The notes below the pieces were generated by a model, which was given only the letters and a program-made list of their open reading frames with translations, was not told the origin of the DNA and made no database searches. From positions 124,001-188,000 of the forward strand of contig JAIUPQ010000005.1 in NCBI GenBank assembly GCA_020161145.1: 64,000 nt of DNA. Reading direction: 5' to 3'. This stretch comes from Pseudomonadota bacterium. GTDB lineage: Bacteria; Pseudomonadota; Gammaproteobacteria; Burkholderiales; Burkholderiaceae_C. Made by a program: the position numbers and the translations under genes. Positions 26,539 to 37,029 of this stretch are shown here, one piece after another. The stretch's first letter is position 1. Each line of letters begins with the position of its first letter.

Positions 26539-28923
26539 ATGAGCAACCCCTTCCTCGTTCGCAAAGTCGCCGTGCTGGGAGCCGGCGTCATGGGCGCGCA
26601 GATCGCTGCGCATTTCGCCAACACCGGCGTGCCGGTGGTGCTGTTCGATCTGGCCGCCAAAGAGGGCGACCCGAATGGCATCGTCCTCAAGGCCATCGCC
26701 AACCTCAAGAAGCTCAAGCCGGCGCCGCTGGGCGTGGCCGATCTGGCCGATCGCATCGGCGTGGCCAACTACGACCAGCACCTGGACCAGCTCGCGGGCT
26801 GCGACCTCATCATCGAGGCCATCGCCGAGCGCATGGACTGGAAGCTGGCGCTGTACGAGAAGATCGCCCCGCATGTGGCGCCCGGCGCCATCGTGGCCAG
26901 CAACACCTCGGGCCTGTCCATCACCAAGCTGGCCGCGGCCTTGCCGGCCGCCTTGCGGCCACGCTTTTGCGGCATCCACTTCTTCAACCCGCCGCGCTAC
27001 ATGGCGCTGGTGGAGCTCATCCCCACGCCCACCACCGAGCCGGCGGTGCTCGACCAGCTGGAGAGCTTCGTCACCAGCACGCTGGGCAAGAGCGTGGTGC
27101 GAGCCAAGGACACGCCCAACTTCATCGCCAACCGCGTGGGCATCGCCGGCATGCTGGCCACCATCCACGAAGCCGAGCAGTTTGGCCTCTCCTACGACGT
27201 GGTGGACGACCTCACCGGCAAGAAGCTGGGCCGCGCCTCCAGTGGCACCTTCCGCACCGCCGACGTGGTGGGCCTGGACACCTTGGCCCATGTGGTCAAG
27301 ACCATGCAGGACAACCTGTCGGCCGACCCCTTCTACCCGCACTTCAAGGTGCCGGCCGTGGTGGCCGCGCTGATCGAGCAGGGTGCGCTGGGCCAGAAGG
27401 TCGGCGCCGGGTTCTACAAGAAAGAGGGCAAGGCCATCCTGCGTCTGGATCCGGCCAGCCGCAGCTACGTGCCCGCCGGCGGCAAGGCCGACGGCCTGGT
27501 CGAGCGCATCCTGAAAAAGCCCGCCGGCGAGCGCCTGCAGCTGCTGCGCGAATCGAGCAACCCCCAGGCGCAGTTCCTCTGGGCCATTCTGCGCGACGGC
27601 TTCCACTACGCCGCCGTCCACCTGCAGGACATTGCCGACACCGCACGCGACGTGGACTTCGCCATGCGCTGGGGCTTTGGCATGAAGCAGGGCCCGTTCG
27701 AGCTGTGGCAGGAGGCCGGCTGGAAGCAGGTGGCCCAGTGGATCCAGGACGACATCGCCGCCGGCAAAGCCCTCAGCAGCGCGCCGCTGCCCGCCTGGGT
27801 GTTCGACGGGCGCGACGGCGTGCACACGCCCGAGGGCTCCTGGTCGCCGGCCCAGGGCCGCTACGTGCCCCGCAGCGCCCTGCCCGTCTATGCGCGCCAG
27901 CTCTTTCCCGAGGGCGTGTACGGTGACGGCGCCGCCGCGCCGCTGCAAAGCGGCACCGAGGTCTACAGCGACGACGACATCCGCCTGTGGACGCCCGACG
28001 GCCAGGTGCTGGTGGCCAGCATCAAGGCCAAGCTGCACCTCATCAGCCCCAGTGTCACGGCGGGCCTGATGCGTGCCGTCGACACGGCCGAGCAGGGCTA
28101 CAAAGGGCTGGTGGTCTGGTCGCCCGACGACATGTTCTCGGCCGGCGCCAACCTCGAAGCCTTGATGCCCGTCTTCATGGCCAAGGGCGGCAAGGGGATA
28201 GACCCCGAAGAGAAAAAACTCCAGGACCTGATGCTGCGCGTGCGCTACGCCCAGGTGCCCGTGGTGGCCGCCATGCGCGGCATCGCGCTGGGCGGTGGCT
28301 GCGAACTGGCCGTGCACTGCGCGCGCCGCGTCGCGGCCATGGAGACTTACGTCGGCCTGGTCGAAGTCGGCGTTGGCCTGATCCCCGGCGGTGGCGGCCT
28401 GACCTACATCGCCCGCCGCGCCGCCGAGCGCGCCGCGCAAATCGGCGCCACCGACTTGCTGCCCTTTGTGCGCGATGGCTTCCAGGCCGCCGCCATGGCC
28501 AGCGTGGGCACCAGCGCGCTGGAGTCACGCAAGCTGGGTTACCTCATCGAGGGTGACGTCATCGTGGCGCACAAGGACGAGCTGCTCCACGTGGCCATGG
28601 CCCAGGTGCAGGGCCTGCACGCCAGCGGCTGGCGCCCGCCGGTCAAGCAGCCGTTCGCGGCGGCTGGCCGCGACGCCATCGCCACCATCAAGGCCCAGCT
28701 GGTGGGCATGCGCGACGGCGCCTTCATCTCTGCCCACGACTACCGGCTGGCCACGGCCATCGCCGAGGTGGTCTGCGGCGGCGACGTGGCGGCCGGCACG
28801 CCCATCGACGAGGACTACCTGATGGCCATGGAGCGCCAGCGTTTTTGCGCGCTGCTGGACCACCCCAAGACCCAGGAGCGCATCATGGGCATGCTGGAGT
28901 CGGGCAAGCCCGTCAGGAATTGA
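26539..28923 (+). CDS. Bifunctional 3-hydroxyacyl-CoA dehydrogenase/enoyl-CoA hydratase (FadN-type order)
   Basis: A 794-residue beta-oxidation enzyme. The N-terminal half is 3-hydroxyacyl-CoA dehydrogenase: NAD-binding VAVLGAGVMGAQIAAHFA, IEAIAERMDWKLALYEKI, the signature region FFNPPRYMALVELIP and NRVGIAGM. The C-terminal part (from about residue 480) is an enoyl-CoA hydratase/isomerase fold with ALGGGCELAVHCARRVAA and LVEVGVGLIPGGGG. This order is the reverse of E. coli FadB and resembles Bacillus FadN. It starts seven bases after the DUF2147 stop. Confidence 0.94.
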   Translation: MSNPFLVRKVAVLGAGVMGAQIAAHFANTGVPVVLFDLAAKEGDPNGIVLKAIANLKKLKPAPLGVADLADRIGVANYDQHLDQLAGCDLIIEAIAERMDWKLALYEKIAPHVAPGAIVASNTSGLSITKLAAALPAALRPRFCGIHFFNPPRYMALVELIPTPTTEPAVLDQLESFVTSTLGKSVVRAKDTPNFIANRVGIAGMLATIHEAEQFGLSYDVVDDLTGKKLGRASSGTFRTADVVGLDTLAHVVKTMQDNLSADPFYPHFKVPAVVAALIEQGALGQKVGAGFYKKEGKAILRLDPASRSYVPAGGKADGLVERILKKPAGERLQLLRESSNPQAQFLWAILRDGFHYAAVHLQDIADTARDVDFAMRWGFGMKQGPFELWQEAGWKQVAQWIQDDIAAGKALSSAPLPAWVFDGRDGVHTPEGSWSPAQGRYVPRSALPVYARQLFPEGVYGDGAAAPLQSGTEVYSDDDIRLWTPDGQVLVASIKAKLHLISPSVTAGLMRAVDTAEQGYKGLVVWSPDDMFSAGANLEALMPVFMAKGGKGIDPEEKKLQDLMLRVRYAQVPVVAAMRGIALGGGCELAVHCARRVAAMETYVGLVEVGVGLIPGGGGLTYIARRAAERAAQIGATDLLPFVRDGFQAAAMASVGTSALESRKLGYLIEGDVIVAHKDELLHVAMAQVQGLHASGWRPPVKQPFAAAGRDAIATIKAQLVGMRDGAFISAHDYRLATAIAEVVCGGDVAAGTPIDEDYLMAMERQRFCALLDHPKTQERIMGMLESGKPVRN

Positions 28924-28932
28924 GGCCCCCAC

Positions 28933-29017
28933 GCTCCCTCCCGGTCGCTGCCCCCCGAGGGGGCGTCTGCGACCGACCGGCGAAGCCGGATCGGTGCAGA
29001 GACCTGGGACTGGGAGC
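28933..29017. repeat. Intergenic palindromic element, copy A
   Basis: Outer stem GCTCCC (28933-28938) with GGGAGC (29012-29017); first hairpin GCCCCC-CGA-GGGGGC (28950-28964); second hairpin ACCGA-CCGGC-GAA-GCCGG-A-TCGGT (28972-28995) with one bulged A. It matches copies B (30279-30366) and C (39068-39159) in architecture. It lies between the FadN-type gene and the thiolase gene. Confidence 0.75.
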
Positions 29018-29038
29018 TTGTTGTTGCAAGGAATCATC

Positions 29039-30268
29039 ATGAGCAAACAGATTCAAGACGCATACATCGTGGCGGCCACGCGCACGCCCATTGGCAAATC
29101 GGGGCGCGGCGTGTTTCGCCAGATGCGCTCAGACGACCTGCTGATCACCGCCGTGCAGGCCGCACTGGCCCAGGTGCCTGGGCTCGACCCCAAGGCCATC
29201 GAGGACGCCATCATCGGCTGCTCCTTCCCCGAGGCCCAGCAGGGCATGAACATGGCCCGCATCGCCATGAAGCTGGCGGGGCTGCCCGACTCGGTGGGCG
29301 GCGTCACCATCAACCGCTTTTGCGCCTCGGGCCTGACGGCCATCCAGATGGCCGCCGACCGCATCCGCGTCGGTGAGGCCGAGGTCATGATTGCCGGCGG
29401 CGCCGAGTCCATGAGCCTGGTGCCCATGGGCGGCAACAACCCCTCGTTCAACCCGCGCGTGTTCGAGGGCGATGAGAACGTCGGCATCGCCTACGGCATG
29501 GGCCTGACCGCCGAGAAAGTGGCCCAGCAGTGGAAGGTCAGCCGCGAAGACCAGGACGCCTTCGCCCTGCAATCGCACCAGCGTGCCATCGCCGCCCAGA
29601 AGGCGGGTGAGTTCGCCGACGAAACCTGCCCCGTGGACGTGGCCCAGCGCACGCCCGATCTCGCCACCGGCACCGTCCACGTCACCACCCACCGCGTCAC
29701 GCAGGACGAAGGCGCGCGCGCCGACACCACGCTCGAAGCGCTGGCCCGGCTGCGCCCCGTGTTCGCCACGCCCAAAGACCCCACTGGCAAGGCCACGGGC
29801 ATGGGCAGCGTCACGGCCGGCAACAGCTCGCAGACCAGCGACGGCGCGGGCGCGCTGATCCTCGCCTCGGAGAAAGCCGTCAAGCAGTTCGGTCTCACGC
29901 CACTGGCGCGCTTCGTCAGCTTTGCCTCGCGCGGTGTGCCGCCCGAAATCATGGGCATCGGCCCCATCGAGGCCATCCCCGCCGCGCTGCGCGTGGCCGG
30001 CCTGGGACTGGACGCCATGGACTGGATCGAGCTCAACGAGGCCTTTGCCGCCCAGTCGCTGGCCGTCATCCGCACCTGCGGATTGAATCCGGCCAAGGTC
30101 AACCCCAATGGCGGCGCCATCGCCCTGGGCCATCCGCTGGGCGCCACGGGGGCCATCCGCGCCGCCACCACCATCCATGCGCTGCGCCGCCACAACCTGA
30201 AGTACGGCATGGTGACCATGTGCGTGGGCACCGGGCAGGGGTCGGCCGGCATTTTTGAACGCGTCTGA
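29039..30268 (+). CDS. Acetyl-CoA C-acyltransferase (thiolase, FadA-type)
   Basis: A 409-residue thiolase, the last step of beta-oxidation. The acyl-enzyme Cys is in NRFCASGLTAIQ, followed by IAGGAESMSLVPMGG; the C-terminal catalytic motifs are NPNGGAIALGHPLGATGA and CVGTGQGSAGIFE. AAGGA at 29028-29032 precedes the ATG at 29039. The gap to the upstream gene holds palindromic element A. Confidence 0.95.
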   Translation: MSKQIQDAYIVAATRTPIGKSGRGVFRQMRSDDLLITAVQAALAQVPGLDPKAIEDAIIGCSFPEAQQGMNMARIAMKLAGLPDSVGGVTINRFCASGLTAIQMAADRIRVGEAEVMIAGGAESMSLVPMGGNNPSFNPRVFEGDENVGIAYGMGLTAEKVAQQWKVSREDQDAFALQSHQRAIAAQKAGEFADETCPVDVAQRTPDLATGTVHVTTHRVTQDEGARADTTLEALARLRPVFATPKDPTGKATGMGSVTAGNSSQTSDGAGALILASEKAVKQFGLTPLARFVSFASRGVPPEIMGIGPIEAIPAALRVAGLGLDAMDWIELNEAFAAQSLAVIRTCGLNPAKVNPNGGAIALGHPLGATGAIRAATTIHALRRHNLKYGMVTMCVGTGQGSAGIFERV

Positions 30269-30278
30269 TGGTGGTGTT

Positions 30279-30366
30279 GCCCCCAGGCTCCTCCCGTCGC
30301 CACCCCCCGAGGGGGCTCGTGCAGCGGACTGGCAAAGCCAGATCCGCGCACGGGGCTGGGCTGGGC
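30279..30366. repeat. Intergenic palindromic element, copy B
   Basis: First hairpin CCCCC-CGA-GGGGG (30303-30315); second hairpin GCGGA-CTGGC-AAA-GCCAG-A-TCCGC (30324-30347), with a bulged A at the same place as copy A; outer arms CCCAG and CTGGG. The second-hairpin arms differ from copy A at paired positions so that pairing is kept. Confidence 0.75.
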
Positions 30367-30401
30367 CTTGTGTTTCGCAACGGTTTGAACGTGGGGTGTG
30401 T

Positions 30402-31166
30402 GTGAGCATCAAAACCTATGTCCAGGGCGGTGTCGCCACGATCGAGATTGCGCGGCCCGAGAAGAAGAATGCGCTGACCATGGCCATGTACACGGCCATG
30501 GCCGAGGCCATCCGTGCGGCCGAGGCCGACCCGGCGGTGCGCGCGCTGCTGATCACCGGCCAGCCCGGGGTTTTCACCTCGGGCAACGACCTCGAAGACT
30601 TCATGCAGCGCCCGCCTACCGGGCCCGAGGCGCCGGTGTTCCAGTTCATGCAGGCGCTGACCCATTGCACCAAGCCGGTGGTGGCCGCCGTCACCGGCGC
30701 GGCCGTGGGCATTGGCACCACCATGCTGCTGCACTGCGACCTGGTCTATGTGGCCGACGAGGCGCGGCTGGCCATGCCGTTCGTCAGCCTGGGCCTGGTG
30801 CCCGAATACGGCATCAGCCTGCTGTTGCCGCGGCTGGCCGGCCATGTCAAGGCGGCCGAGAAGCTGATGCTGGGCGAGCCCTTCGGCGCCGCCGAGGCCG
30901 TGGAGATGGGCATCGCCAACGCCGTGCTGCCGGCCAGCGAGGTGCTCAACCACGCGCGCCGCATGGCCGAGCGCTTCACGCAGCTGCCGCCCACGGCGGT
31001 GCGTGAAACCAAGCGCCTGCTGCGCGCCGGCACCCGCACCGCGCTGGACGCCACCATCCTGGCCGAGATCGACCTGTTTGCCCGTCAGTTGCGCAGCCCC
31101 GAGGCCCGCGAAGCCTTCCAGGCCTTCTTCGAGAAGCGCAAACCCGACTTCTCCACCTTCGCGTGA
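30402..31166 (+). CDS. Enoyl-CoA hydratase/isomerase family protein
   Basis: A 254-residue crotonase-fold enzyme. Visible are ALLITGQPGVFTSGNDLEDF (oxyanion-hole region) and AAVTGAAVGIGTTMLLHCDLVYVADEARLAMPFVSLGLVPEYG. In place of one catalytic Glu it has the pattern of delta3,delta2-enoyl-CoA isomerase-like members, so isomerisation of unsaturated substrates is possible. The GTG at 30402 is chosen because it starts the family N-terminus (VSIKTYVQGGVATIEIARPEKKN); the open frame upstream runs through palindromic element B. It overlaps the next gene by four bases. Confidence 0.88.
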   Translation: MSIKTYVQGGVATIEIARPEKKNALTMAMYTAMAEAIRAAEADPAVRALLITGQPGVFTSGNDLEDFMQRPPTGPEAPVFQFMQALTHCTKPVVAAVTGAAVGIGTTMLLHCDLVYVADEARLAMPFVSLGLVPEYGISLLLPRLAGHVKAAEKLMLGEPFGAAEAVEMGIANAVLPASEVLNHARRMAERFTQLPPTAVRETKRLLRAGTRTALDATILAEIDLFARQLRSPEAREAFQAFFEKRKPDFSTFA

Positions 31167-31879
31167 TCGCCAAGCTCCTGCTCGCCCCGGTGCTGCTGCA
31201 CCAGGGCCTGCGGGTGCGTGCCCACGCGCTGCGCCTGCCCGAGGCGGCGGGCCCTCGTGAAGGCATCGAAGGCGGTGCACACAACCCCGCGCTGCGGCTG
31301 CTGGTGGTGGGTGACTCTTCGGCCGCTGGCGTGGGCGTGGCCACCCAGGCGACCGCCCTGGCCCAGCCGCTGGCGCGCCACCTGGCCGGTCGGCTGGGCG
31401 CGCCCGTGGCCTGGCAGTTGCGCGCCACCACCGGCCACGACGCCGCCCAGGCGCTGGCCGCCTTGCGCCGGCAGCCCCCGGCGCCGGCCGACCTGATGGT
31501 CACCGCGCTGGGCGTCAACGACGTGCTGACCCAGACCCGCACCCACCGCTGGCTGGCCGCGCTGGATGCGCTGCACGCGGTGGCCGGCGTGCGCACCAGC
31601 CTGCACAGCGCCGTGCCGCCCATGGGCCGCTTCACGCTGCTGCCCCAGCCGCTGCGCTGGACGCTGGGCCGCGACGCCGCCCGGCTGGACACCGCGCTGG
31701 CCCGCCACGTGCGCGGCCGCCCCGGCCGCCACCATGTGCCGCTGCCCGCGCTGTACGGCGCCGCCGCCGACTGGCTGGCCGAAGATGGCTTTCACCCCGG
31801 CCCCGCCGGCTACCAGGCCTGGGCCGCGTGGCTGGCGGATGCGATCATGGCCACATGCCTGCCTTCGACACCACGCTGA
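31163..31879 (+). CDS. SGNH/GDSL hydrolase family protein
   Basis: A 238-residue protein. Block I is LLVVGDSSAAGVGVA (catalytic Ser in GDSS), block III is VTALGVNDV, and block V EDGFHPGPAGY carries the Asp/His pair. It is therefore probably an esterase or acyl hydrolase, perhaps acting on acyl groups given its operon. The GTG start overlaps the enoyl-CoA hydratase stop (GTGA). An N-terminal hydrophobic stretch (IAKLLLAPVLLHQGL) may be a membrane anchor. It overlaps the start of the LysE gene by 25 bases. Confidence 0.87.
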   Translation: MIAKLLLAPVLLHQGLRVRAHALRLPEAAGPREGIEGGAHNPALRLLVVGDSSAAGVGVATQATALAQPLARHLAGRLGAPVAWQLRATTGHDAAQALAALRRQPPAPADLMVTALGVNDVLTQTRTHRWLAALDALHAVAGVRTSLHSAVPPMGRFTLLPQPLRWTLGRDAARLDTALARHVRGRPGRHHVPLPALYGAAADWLAEDGFHPGPAGYQAWAAWLADAIMATCLPSTPR

Positions 31880-32481
31880 GTTTCTTTGTCGCCGCCGTCC
31901 TGCTGGCCCTGGCGCCAGGGCCGGACAACCTCACCGTGCTGGCGCAGTCGCTGGCCCATGGCCGACGCGCCGCGTTCGCCTTCGCGCTGGGCTGCGTGGC
32001 CGGCGTGCTGGGCCATACCGCTGCGGTGGCTGCTGGCCTGGCCGCCGTCATCGCCACCTCGGCCACGGCTTTTGGGGTGCTCAAGGCGCTGGGCGCCGCC
32101 TACCTGCTCTATCTGGCCTGGCAGGCCTGGCGGGCGCCCGCCGACACCGGCGCGTTGGGCGGCACGCCGGCCGCGCCGCCCGCCGTGCTGTTCCGCCGGG
32201 GCGTGCTGATGAACCTGACCAACCCCAAGGTGCTGCTGTTCTTCCTGGCGCTGCTGCCGCAGTTCACCGACCCGGCACGCGGGCCGGTGGCCACGCAGGT
32301 GCTGTGGCTGGGGCTGGTGTTCATGGTGGCGGCGTTGCTGGTGTTCGGCGCCATCGCCTGGTTCGGCGCACGCCTGGGCGGCGTGCTGCGTGGCTCGGCG
32401 CGTGCCCAGCGGCTGCTCAACCGCGCGACGGCCGTGCTGTTCGCCGCACTGGCGCTGCGGCTGGTGACGGCGTCGCGGTAG
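31855..32481 (+). CDS. LysE/RhtB-family amino-acid exporter
   Basis: A 208-residue protein with about six membrane helices. The N-terminus FFVAAVLLALAPGPDNLTVLAQSLAHGRRAA and VLMNLTNPKVLLFFLALLPQF are LysE/RhtB family hallmarks. Its likely substrates are amino acids such as threonine or homoserine lactones, not determinable here. The ATG at 31855 lies inside the end of the SGNH gene. Confidence 0.9.
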   Translation: MPAFDTTLSFFVAAVLLALAPGPDNLTVLAQSLAHGRRAAFAFALGCVAGVLGHTAAVAAGLAAVIATSATAFGVLKALGAAYLLYLAWQAWRAPADTGALGGTPAAPPAVLFRRGVLMNLTNPKVLLFFLALLPQFTDPARGPVATQVLWLGLVFMVAALLVFGAIAWFGARLGGVLRGSARAQRLLNRATAVLFAALALRLVTASR

Positions 32482-32553
32482 ACCATGCGTTGGCATACCT
32501 CATCTGCTGGCTGTCGTGCCGCACAACGAGACCCATCGCACTATGATGGCCGC

Positions 32554-32766
32554 ATGGTGACTCAACCCATTCCCCATGTGGATCTGGCCGATCCCGACCA
32601 GGATCCGTCCGATGCCGAACTCGCTGCCCTGATGCGCGCCATGGCGGAGGAGGCCAAAGCCAAGGCTCAGGCACAGCAGCAGACCCGGCTGGCGCGCATC
32701 GCCCGCGCCAGCGGTGAAGTCGCGGCGCGATTTGGTGTGGCAGGGAAGCCGGCTGCCTTGACATGA
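32554..32766 (+). CDS. Small protein upstream of zeta toxin, probable antitoxin
   Basis: A 70-residue acidic, Ala/Gln-rich protein (DLADPDQDPSDAELAALMRAMAEEAKAKAQAQQQTRLARIA), predicted mostly helical. It overlaps the zeta-like toxin gene by four bases (ATGA), the usual coupled antitoxin-toxin layout. The family is not recognised; it does not look like classical epsilon. The ATG at 32554 is preferred over an upstream frame extension, which is out of character with this composition. Confidence 0.7.
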   Translation: MVTQPIPHVDLADPDQDPSDAELAALMRAMAEEAKAKAQAQQQTRLARIARASGEVAARFGVAGKPAALT

Positions 32767-33374
32767 GCCAGACCCGTCCGGCCCTCGTCGTAGTGGCCGG
32801 TCCCAACGGCTCCGGCAAGACGTCGCTGACCACGCAGGTCTTGCAGCATCATTGGCTTCAAGGCTGTGTCTACATCAACCCCGATGTGATTGCGCGTGAC
32901 CGTTTTGGTGACTGGAACGCGCCGCATGCCGTGCTACAGGCTGCGCAATACGCCGAAGGCGAACGGGAGCGTTGCCTCGCCGGGCGCGTGGGTCTTGCAT
33001 TCGAGAGCGTGCTGTCTGCGCCAGACAAGCTGGACTTCATCCAGCGAGCCAAGGGGGCAGGCTACTTCATCCGCTTTTTCTTCGTGGGCACGGCCAGCCC
33101 GGCCATCAACGCCTCGCGGGTGGCGCAGCGTGTGATGGAGGGCGGGCACGATGTGCCTATCACCAAAATCATCAGCCGCTACGACAAGTCACTGGCCAAC
33201 TTTGGCACCGTGGCGGCCTGGGCGGATCGTGCCTATCTGTACGACAACTCGATCGACGGCGAGCCCGCCCAATTGTTGCTGCGCACCGTGGAAGGTCGCG
33301 TGGCTCGCCAGTATGTGCAGCCGCTGCCTGCCTGGGCTCAGGCCGTGACGGCCGCTTGGCCCCGCCCTGCATGA
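32763..33374 (+). CDS. Zeta-toxin-family protein
   Basis: A 203-residue P-loop kinase-fold protein. Walker A is GPNGSGKTSL (residues 14-23), followed by VYINPDVIARD and RVGLAFESVLSAPDKLDFIQRAKGAGYFIRFFFVGT, which are typical of chromosomal zeta toxins (UDP-N-acetylglucosamine kinases or related). It is probably a toxin neutralised by the 70-residue protein encoded just upstream; target and substrate are inferred. The pair lies between a LysE gene and cbbR, and convergent to cbbR with a seven-base gap. Confidence 0.88.
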   Translation: MSQTRPALVVVAGPNGSGKTSLTTQVLQHHWLQGCVYINPDVIARDRFGDWNAPHAVLQAAQYAEGERERCLAGRVGLAFESVLSAPDKLDFIQRAKGAGYFIRFFFVGTASPAINASRVAQRVMEGGHDVPITKIISRYDKSLANFGTVAAWADRAYLYDNSIDGEPAQLLLRTVEGRVARQYVQPLPAWAQAVTAAWPRPA

Positions 33375-33381
33375 GGCCTTG

Positions 33382-34323
33382 CTATCCGATCGCGATAGGG
33401 GACGCGCTGGACGCCTCAAACCCTGCCAGAAACGCCTCCCCCTGCTCCAGCACGAAGTAGCGCAGCGCCTCGGCGGCGGGTGACAGCGTGCGCGCCGCCA
33501 TGTGCACCACGTTCCAGGTGCGCATCACCGGCGTGCCCTCGACGGGGACGACCTCCAGCAAGCCCGTGCGGCGTTCCAGCTGCACCGTGTGCAACGAAAG
33601 GAAGGCCACGCCCATGCCGGCCATCACCGCCTGCTTGATGCTCTCGTTGCTGGGCATCTCCATGGCGATGCGCGGGGCCACGCGGGCCTCGTGCAGCAGC
33701 GCGTCCATCAGCGCGCGCGTGCCCGATGCCGGCTCGCGCGCAATCAGCGGGTACTGGGCCACGGCGGCCAGCGGCACGCCCTCCAGCCGCAGCAACGGGT
33801 GGCCGGGCGTCGCGACGAAGCCGTGCGGGTGGGCGCCGAAGGGCTCGGCCCGCGTGGCCAGCTCGCGCGGCGGGCGGCCCATGATGGCCAGATCCAGCTC
33901 GCCCTGGTGCAACAGGCCGGCCAGATGCTCGCGGTTGTGGCCCACCAGCAGCTTGAGCTCTACGCCCGGGTGCGCTTCGCGAAAGCGCGTCAACAGGGGC
34001 GGCACCAGGTATTTGGCCGTGCTGACCATGCCCACCGTCACCGCACCCCACTCGAGGTGGCGCAGCCGCGCCATCACGTCGCCGGCCTCCTTGAGCGTGG
34101 CCAGCAGGCGCTGGGCATAGACGGCAAAGTACTCGCCCGCCGTGGTCAGTGCGACCTTGCGGCCCTCGCGGTCAAACAGCGGCAGGCCCACCTGGTTCTC
34201 CAGCTCCTTGACCTGCATGGAAATGGCCGGTGCGGTCAGGTGCAGGCTCTCGGCCGCCCGCGCCATGCTGCCCAGGCGGGCCACCTCGGCAAACACGCGC
34301 AGTTGGCGAAACGTGGGATTCAT
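33382..34323 (-). CDS. cbbR: LysR-type regulator CbbR of the Calvin-cycle operon
   Basis: A 313-residue LysR-type protein. The N-terminal winged helix-turn-helix is TFRQLRVFAEVARLGSMARAAESLHLTAPAISMQVKELENQVGLPLFDREGRKV. The rest is a periplasmic-binding-fold effector domain; CbbR proteins sense RuBP, PEP or NADPH. It is transcribed away from cbbL, and an operator-like inverted repeat lies five bases before its start, so it should autoregulate and activate the cbb operon. Confidence 0.95.
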   Translation of the reverse strand: MNPTFRQLRVFAEVARLGSMARAAESLHLTAPAISMQVKELENQVGLPLFDREGRKVALTTAGEYFAVYAQRLLATLKEAGDVMARLRHLEWGAVTVGMVSTAKYLVPPLLTRFREAHPGVELKLLVGHNREHLAGLLHQGELDLAIMGRPPRELATRAEPFGAHPHGFVATPGHPLLRLEGVPLAAVAQYPLIAREPASGTRALMDALLHEARVAPRIAMEMPSNESIKQAVMAGMGVAFLSLHTVQLERRTGLLEVVPVEGTPVMRTWNVVHMAARTLSPAAEALRYFVLEQGEAFLAGFEASSASPIAIG

Positions 34324-34328
34324 CAGTA

Positions 34329-34348
34329 TTAGCTTAACTCATTGCTAA
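34329..34348. promoter_or_regulatory. CbbR operator
   Basis: TTAGC (34329-34333) and GCTAA (34344-34348) form an inverted repeat separated by ten bases, fitting the LysR T-N11-A pattern. It is the most AT-rich part of the divergent cbbR-cbbL gap (34324-34421). Confidence 0.75.
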
Positions 34349-34358
34349 GAATTTCTGA

Positions 34359-35888
<1,530 letters not shown>

Positions 35889-35902
35889 AGGAGACCCTCG
35901 CC

Positions 35903-36343
35903 ATGATGACCAACCCCACCGGCCGCCTGACCCAGGGCCAGTTCAGTTTTCTGCCCGACCTGACCGACGCCGAGATCACCGCCCAGATCGACTACGGCCT
36001 GGCCAAGGGCTACGCCTGGAGCGTGGAGTACACGGACGACCCGCATCCGCGCAACACCTACTGGGAGATGTACGGCATGCCCATGTTCGACCTGCACGAC
36101 GCCGCCGGCGTGCTGGGCGAGCTGCGCGAATGCCGCAAGGCCTTTCCGAGCCACTACATCCGGCTGATGGCCTTCGACGCCACGCGTGGGGTCGAGACCA
36201 TTGCCATGAGCTTCATCGTCAACCGGCCCGCGAACGAGCCCGGCTTTGGCCTGGCGCGCCAGGAGGTGGCTGGCCGCACCCTGCGCTACACCGTGCACAG
36301 CTACGCCACCGACGCGCCCGAATCGCAGCGCTACACCAACTGA
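35903..36343 (+). CDS. cbbS: RuBisCO small subunit, form IC
   Basis: A 146-residue small subunit ([47 protein letters not shown]) with the C-terminal extension (from about residue 115) that forms the beta-hairpin barrel in red-type enzymes. AAGGAG overlaps the cbbL stop, 9 bases before the ATG at 35903; a second ATG follows immediately. It makes the L8S8 complex with CbbL. Confidence 0.97.
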   Translation: MMTNPTGRLTQGQFSFLPDLTDAEITAQIDYGLAKGYAWSVEYTDDPHPRNTYWEMYGMPMFDLHDAAGVLGELRECRKAFPSHYIRLMAFDATRGVETIAMSFIVNRPANEPGFGLARQEVAGRTLRYTVHSYATDAPESQRYTN

Positions 36344-36354
36344 AAGCCACCGCC

Positions 36355-37029
36355 GTGTACCGCCTTGCCCCGTCCATCCTCAGCGCCGACTTTGCCCGCC
36401 TGGGCGAGGAGGTGCGCGCCGTCATCGCTGCGGGCGCCGACTGGATCCACTTCGACGTGATGGACAACCACTACGTGCCCAACCTGACCATGGGCCCCAT
36501 GGTGGCGCAGGCCATCAAGCCGCATTGCCGCACGGCCGACGGCACCCCGGTGCCGCTGGACGTGCACCTGATGGTCGAGCCCGTGGACGCGCTGGCCGAG
36601 GCCTTTGCCCAGGCCGGGGCCGACCTCATCAGCTTTCACCCCGAAGCCAGCCGGCACGTGGACCGCACGCTGCAGCTGATTCAGGCGGCGGGCTGCCAGG
36701 CCGGCCTGGTGTTCAACCCGGCCACGCCGCTGGCGGTGCTGGAGCACGTCATCGAGCGGGTGGACCTCATCCTCATCATGAGCGTCAACCCCGGCTTTGG
36801 CGGCCAGGCCTTCATCCCCTCGGCGCTGGACAAGATTGCGGCGGCGCGCCGGCTCATCGAGGCCAGCGGCAAAGCCATCCGGCTGGAAGTGGACGGCGGC
36901 ATCAAGGTGGACAACATCCGCCGCGTGGCCGACGCCGGGGCCGACACCTTCGTGGCCGGCAGCGCCATCTTCGGCCACAGCGACTACGCCGCCGTCATCG
37001 GGCGCATGCGCGCGGAGCTGGCACGGTGA
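36355..37029 (+). CDS. cbbE: Ribulose-phosphate 3-epimerase
   Basis: A 224-residue TIM-barrel enzyme that interconverts xylulose-5-phosphate and ribulose-5-phosphate. Motifs: [32 protein letters not shown] (metal-binding His/Asp), [17 protein letters not shown] and VDGGIKVDN. The GTG at 36355 starts it 11 bases after cbbS; the ribosome site is weak, so it may depend on coupling. The stop overlaps the cbbX start (GTGA). Confidence 0.95.
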   Translation: MYRLAPSILSADFARLGEEVRAVIAAGADWIHFDVMDNHYVPNLTMGPMVAQAIKPHCRTADGTPVPLDVHLMVEPVDALAEAFAQAGADLISFHPEASRHVDRTLQLIQAAGCQAGLVFNPATPLAVLEHVIERVDLILIMSVNPGFGGQAFIPSALDKIAAARRLIEASGKAIRLEVDGGIKVDNIRRVADAGADTFVAGSAIFGHSDYAAVIGRMRAELAR

